From NCBI GenBank assembly GCA_003510825.1, contig DOKO01000229.1, positions 1 to 6,124 on the forward strand: DNA of 6,124 bases, read 5' to 3'. Each line of letters starts with the position of its first letter. The stretch's first letter is position 1. A program made the translations under genes and the position numbers. The stretch comes from Stenotrophomonas sp. Its GTDB lineage: Bacteria > Pseudomonadota > Gammaproteobacteria > Xanthomonadales > Xanthomonadaceae. The notes below the pieces were generated by a model. The model worked only from the letters and a program-made list of their open reading frames with translations, had not been told where the DNA came from and ran no database searches. Of the stretch, positions 5,655 through 6,124 are shown one piece after another.

Positions 5655-6124
5655 ATGTCCTCCACGACCGCTCCCATCGAACGGCCTCGCATCTCGGCGT
5701 GCATTATCGCGTTCAACGAGGCCGGGCGCATCGGCGACTGCCTGGCCTCGCTGGCCTTCTGCGATGAGATCGTGGTGGTGGACTCGCAGTCCACCGATGC
5801 CACGGTGGCCATCGCCGAGGCCGCCGGTGCCCGCGTGCTGCAGCGCCCGTTCGATGGCTTCCGCAGCCAGAAGGCGTTCTGCGTCGAGCAGGCCAGCCAC
5901 GACTGGGTGCTGTGCCTGGACGCCGACGAACGCATCAGCCCCGAGCTGCGCACGGCCATCGAGCTGGCCCGCGACGGCGGCTTCAGCGGCCACGCCGGCT
6001 ACCGTTTCGCCCGCCTCTCGGAGTATTTCGGCAAATTCCTGCGCCACGGCAACGCCTACCCGGACCGGGTGATGCGGCTGTTCGACCGCCGCCAGGGCGG
6101 CTGGCGCGGCAAGCGCGAGATCCA
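5655..6124 (+). CDS. Family 2 glycosyltransferase (WaaE/KdtX type), N-terminal part
   Basis: The first 156 complete codons of a GT-A fold sugar transferase, cut by the right edge. The nucleotide-sugar-binding start is 'ISACIIAFNEAGRI' (13-26), followed by 'EIVVVDSQSTDAT' (38-50), 'QRPFDGFRSQKAF' (63-75) and the metal-binding 'LCLDADERISPEL' (86-98) with Asp89 and Asp91. The 'FxGFxxQK...LDADE' arrangement is characteristic of WaaE/KdtX proteins, which in enterobacteria add glucose to heptose I of the lipopolysaccharide inner core on the cytoplasmic face of the inner membrane. The acceptor here is not proven. ATG 5655 is the only plausible start: the frame is closed by TAG at 5619-5621, no other start codon lies between, and conserved sequence begins by residue 13. 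The only ribosome signal is AGG 12 bases upstream. The start codon overlaps that of the opposite-strand gene. Confidence 0.88.
   Translation, partial: MSSTTAPIERPRISACIIAFNEAGRIGDCLASLAFCDEIVVVDSQSTDATVAIAEAAGARVLQRPFDGFRSQKAFCVEQASHDWVLCLDADERISPELRTAIELARDGGFSGHAGYRFARLSEYFGKFLRHGNAYPDRVMRLFDRRQGGWRGKREI
5659..5663 (-). promoter_or_regulatory. Strong ribosome binding site inside the divergent gene's coding start
   Basis: CCTCC on the plus strand reads GGAGG on the minus strand, five bases from the ATG at 5653-5651 and only two from the ATG at 5656-5654. It decides the start of the CDP-glycerol-transferase-like gene. The same bases also form part of codons 2-3 of the glycosyltransferase on the other strand. 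Confidence 0.6.

Noticed and set aside
4541..5767. A 408-codon plus-strand open frame opposite the CDP-glycerol-transferase-like gene
   Set aside because: It has shadow-type composition and no domain motifs. It also starts inside the REP element and runs through the glycosyltransferase start in another frame.
5654..5959. Longer minus-strand start of the CDP-glycerol-transferase-like gene
   Set aside because: The added 102 residues are antisense to conserved glycosyltransferase motifs and show no homology pattern. The GGAGG before the ATG at 5653 supports the short form.
1..6124. CRISPR arrays, tRNA or rRNA genes, insertion sequences, toxin-antitoxin or phage-like defence modules
   Set aside because: No spaced direct repeats, RNA gene signatures, transposase or integrase motifs, or abrupt changes in base composition were seen beyond the AT-rich control region near 1141-1180.

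Overview
The window is high-GC DNA with a strong G/C preference at third codon positions. It looks like the chromosome of a gammaproteobacterium of the Xanthomonadaceae, most likely Stenotrophomonas. Three things point there: a ParC of typical gammaproteobacterial type, a MarR regulator plus outer-membrane-factor pair resembling the S. maltophilia emrRCAB efflux operon, and an intergenic palindrome pair ending in a GTAG tetranucleotide, the hallmark of Stenotrophomonas SMAG/REP repeats. The taxonomic call is inference from these features; no database was searched.

Layout. (1) Positions 1-1133, minus strand: a MarR-family repressor gene followed, with a 4-base ATGA overlap, by the N-terminal 231 codons of an outer-membrane efflux lipoprotein that runs off the left edge. 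(2) Positions 1134-1358: a short, AT-rich divergent control region with at least two perfect inverted repeats sharing three bases. It lies between the repressor operon and an AraC-family regulator read rightwards (1359-2186, or from 1278 if an earlier start is used). (3) Positions 2246-4489: parC, the topoisomerase IV A subunit, with a good sigma70-like promoter that overlaps the end of the araC-type gene. (4) Positions 4490-4597: a convergent intergenic stretch with a long imperfect hairpin and a two-hairpin SMAG-type REP. (5) Positions 4598-5653, minus strand: a CDP-glycerol glycerophosphotransferase-like protein. (6) Positions 5655-6124, plus strand: the start of a family 2 glycosyltransferase of the WaaE/KdtX type, cut by the right edge. 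The last two genes diverge from a single 7-base sequence, CATCATG, with no intergenic DNA.

How it fits together. The left block is a self-regulated drug-efflux module (repressor, outer membrane channel and, presumably, pump subunits beyond the edge) with a second regulator alongside. parC is a housekeeping gene in its own transcription unit. The right block belongs to cell-envelope polysaccharide (probably LPS core) assembly.

Nothing here amounts to a clear new biological system. The points most worth a second look are the palindrome cluster at 1158-1211, the overlapping divergent start codons at 5651-5657, the uncharacterised CDP-glycerol-transferase-like gene beside a core glycosyltransferase, and a C7 tract early in the repressor gene.
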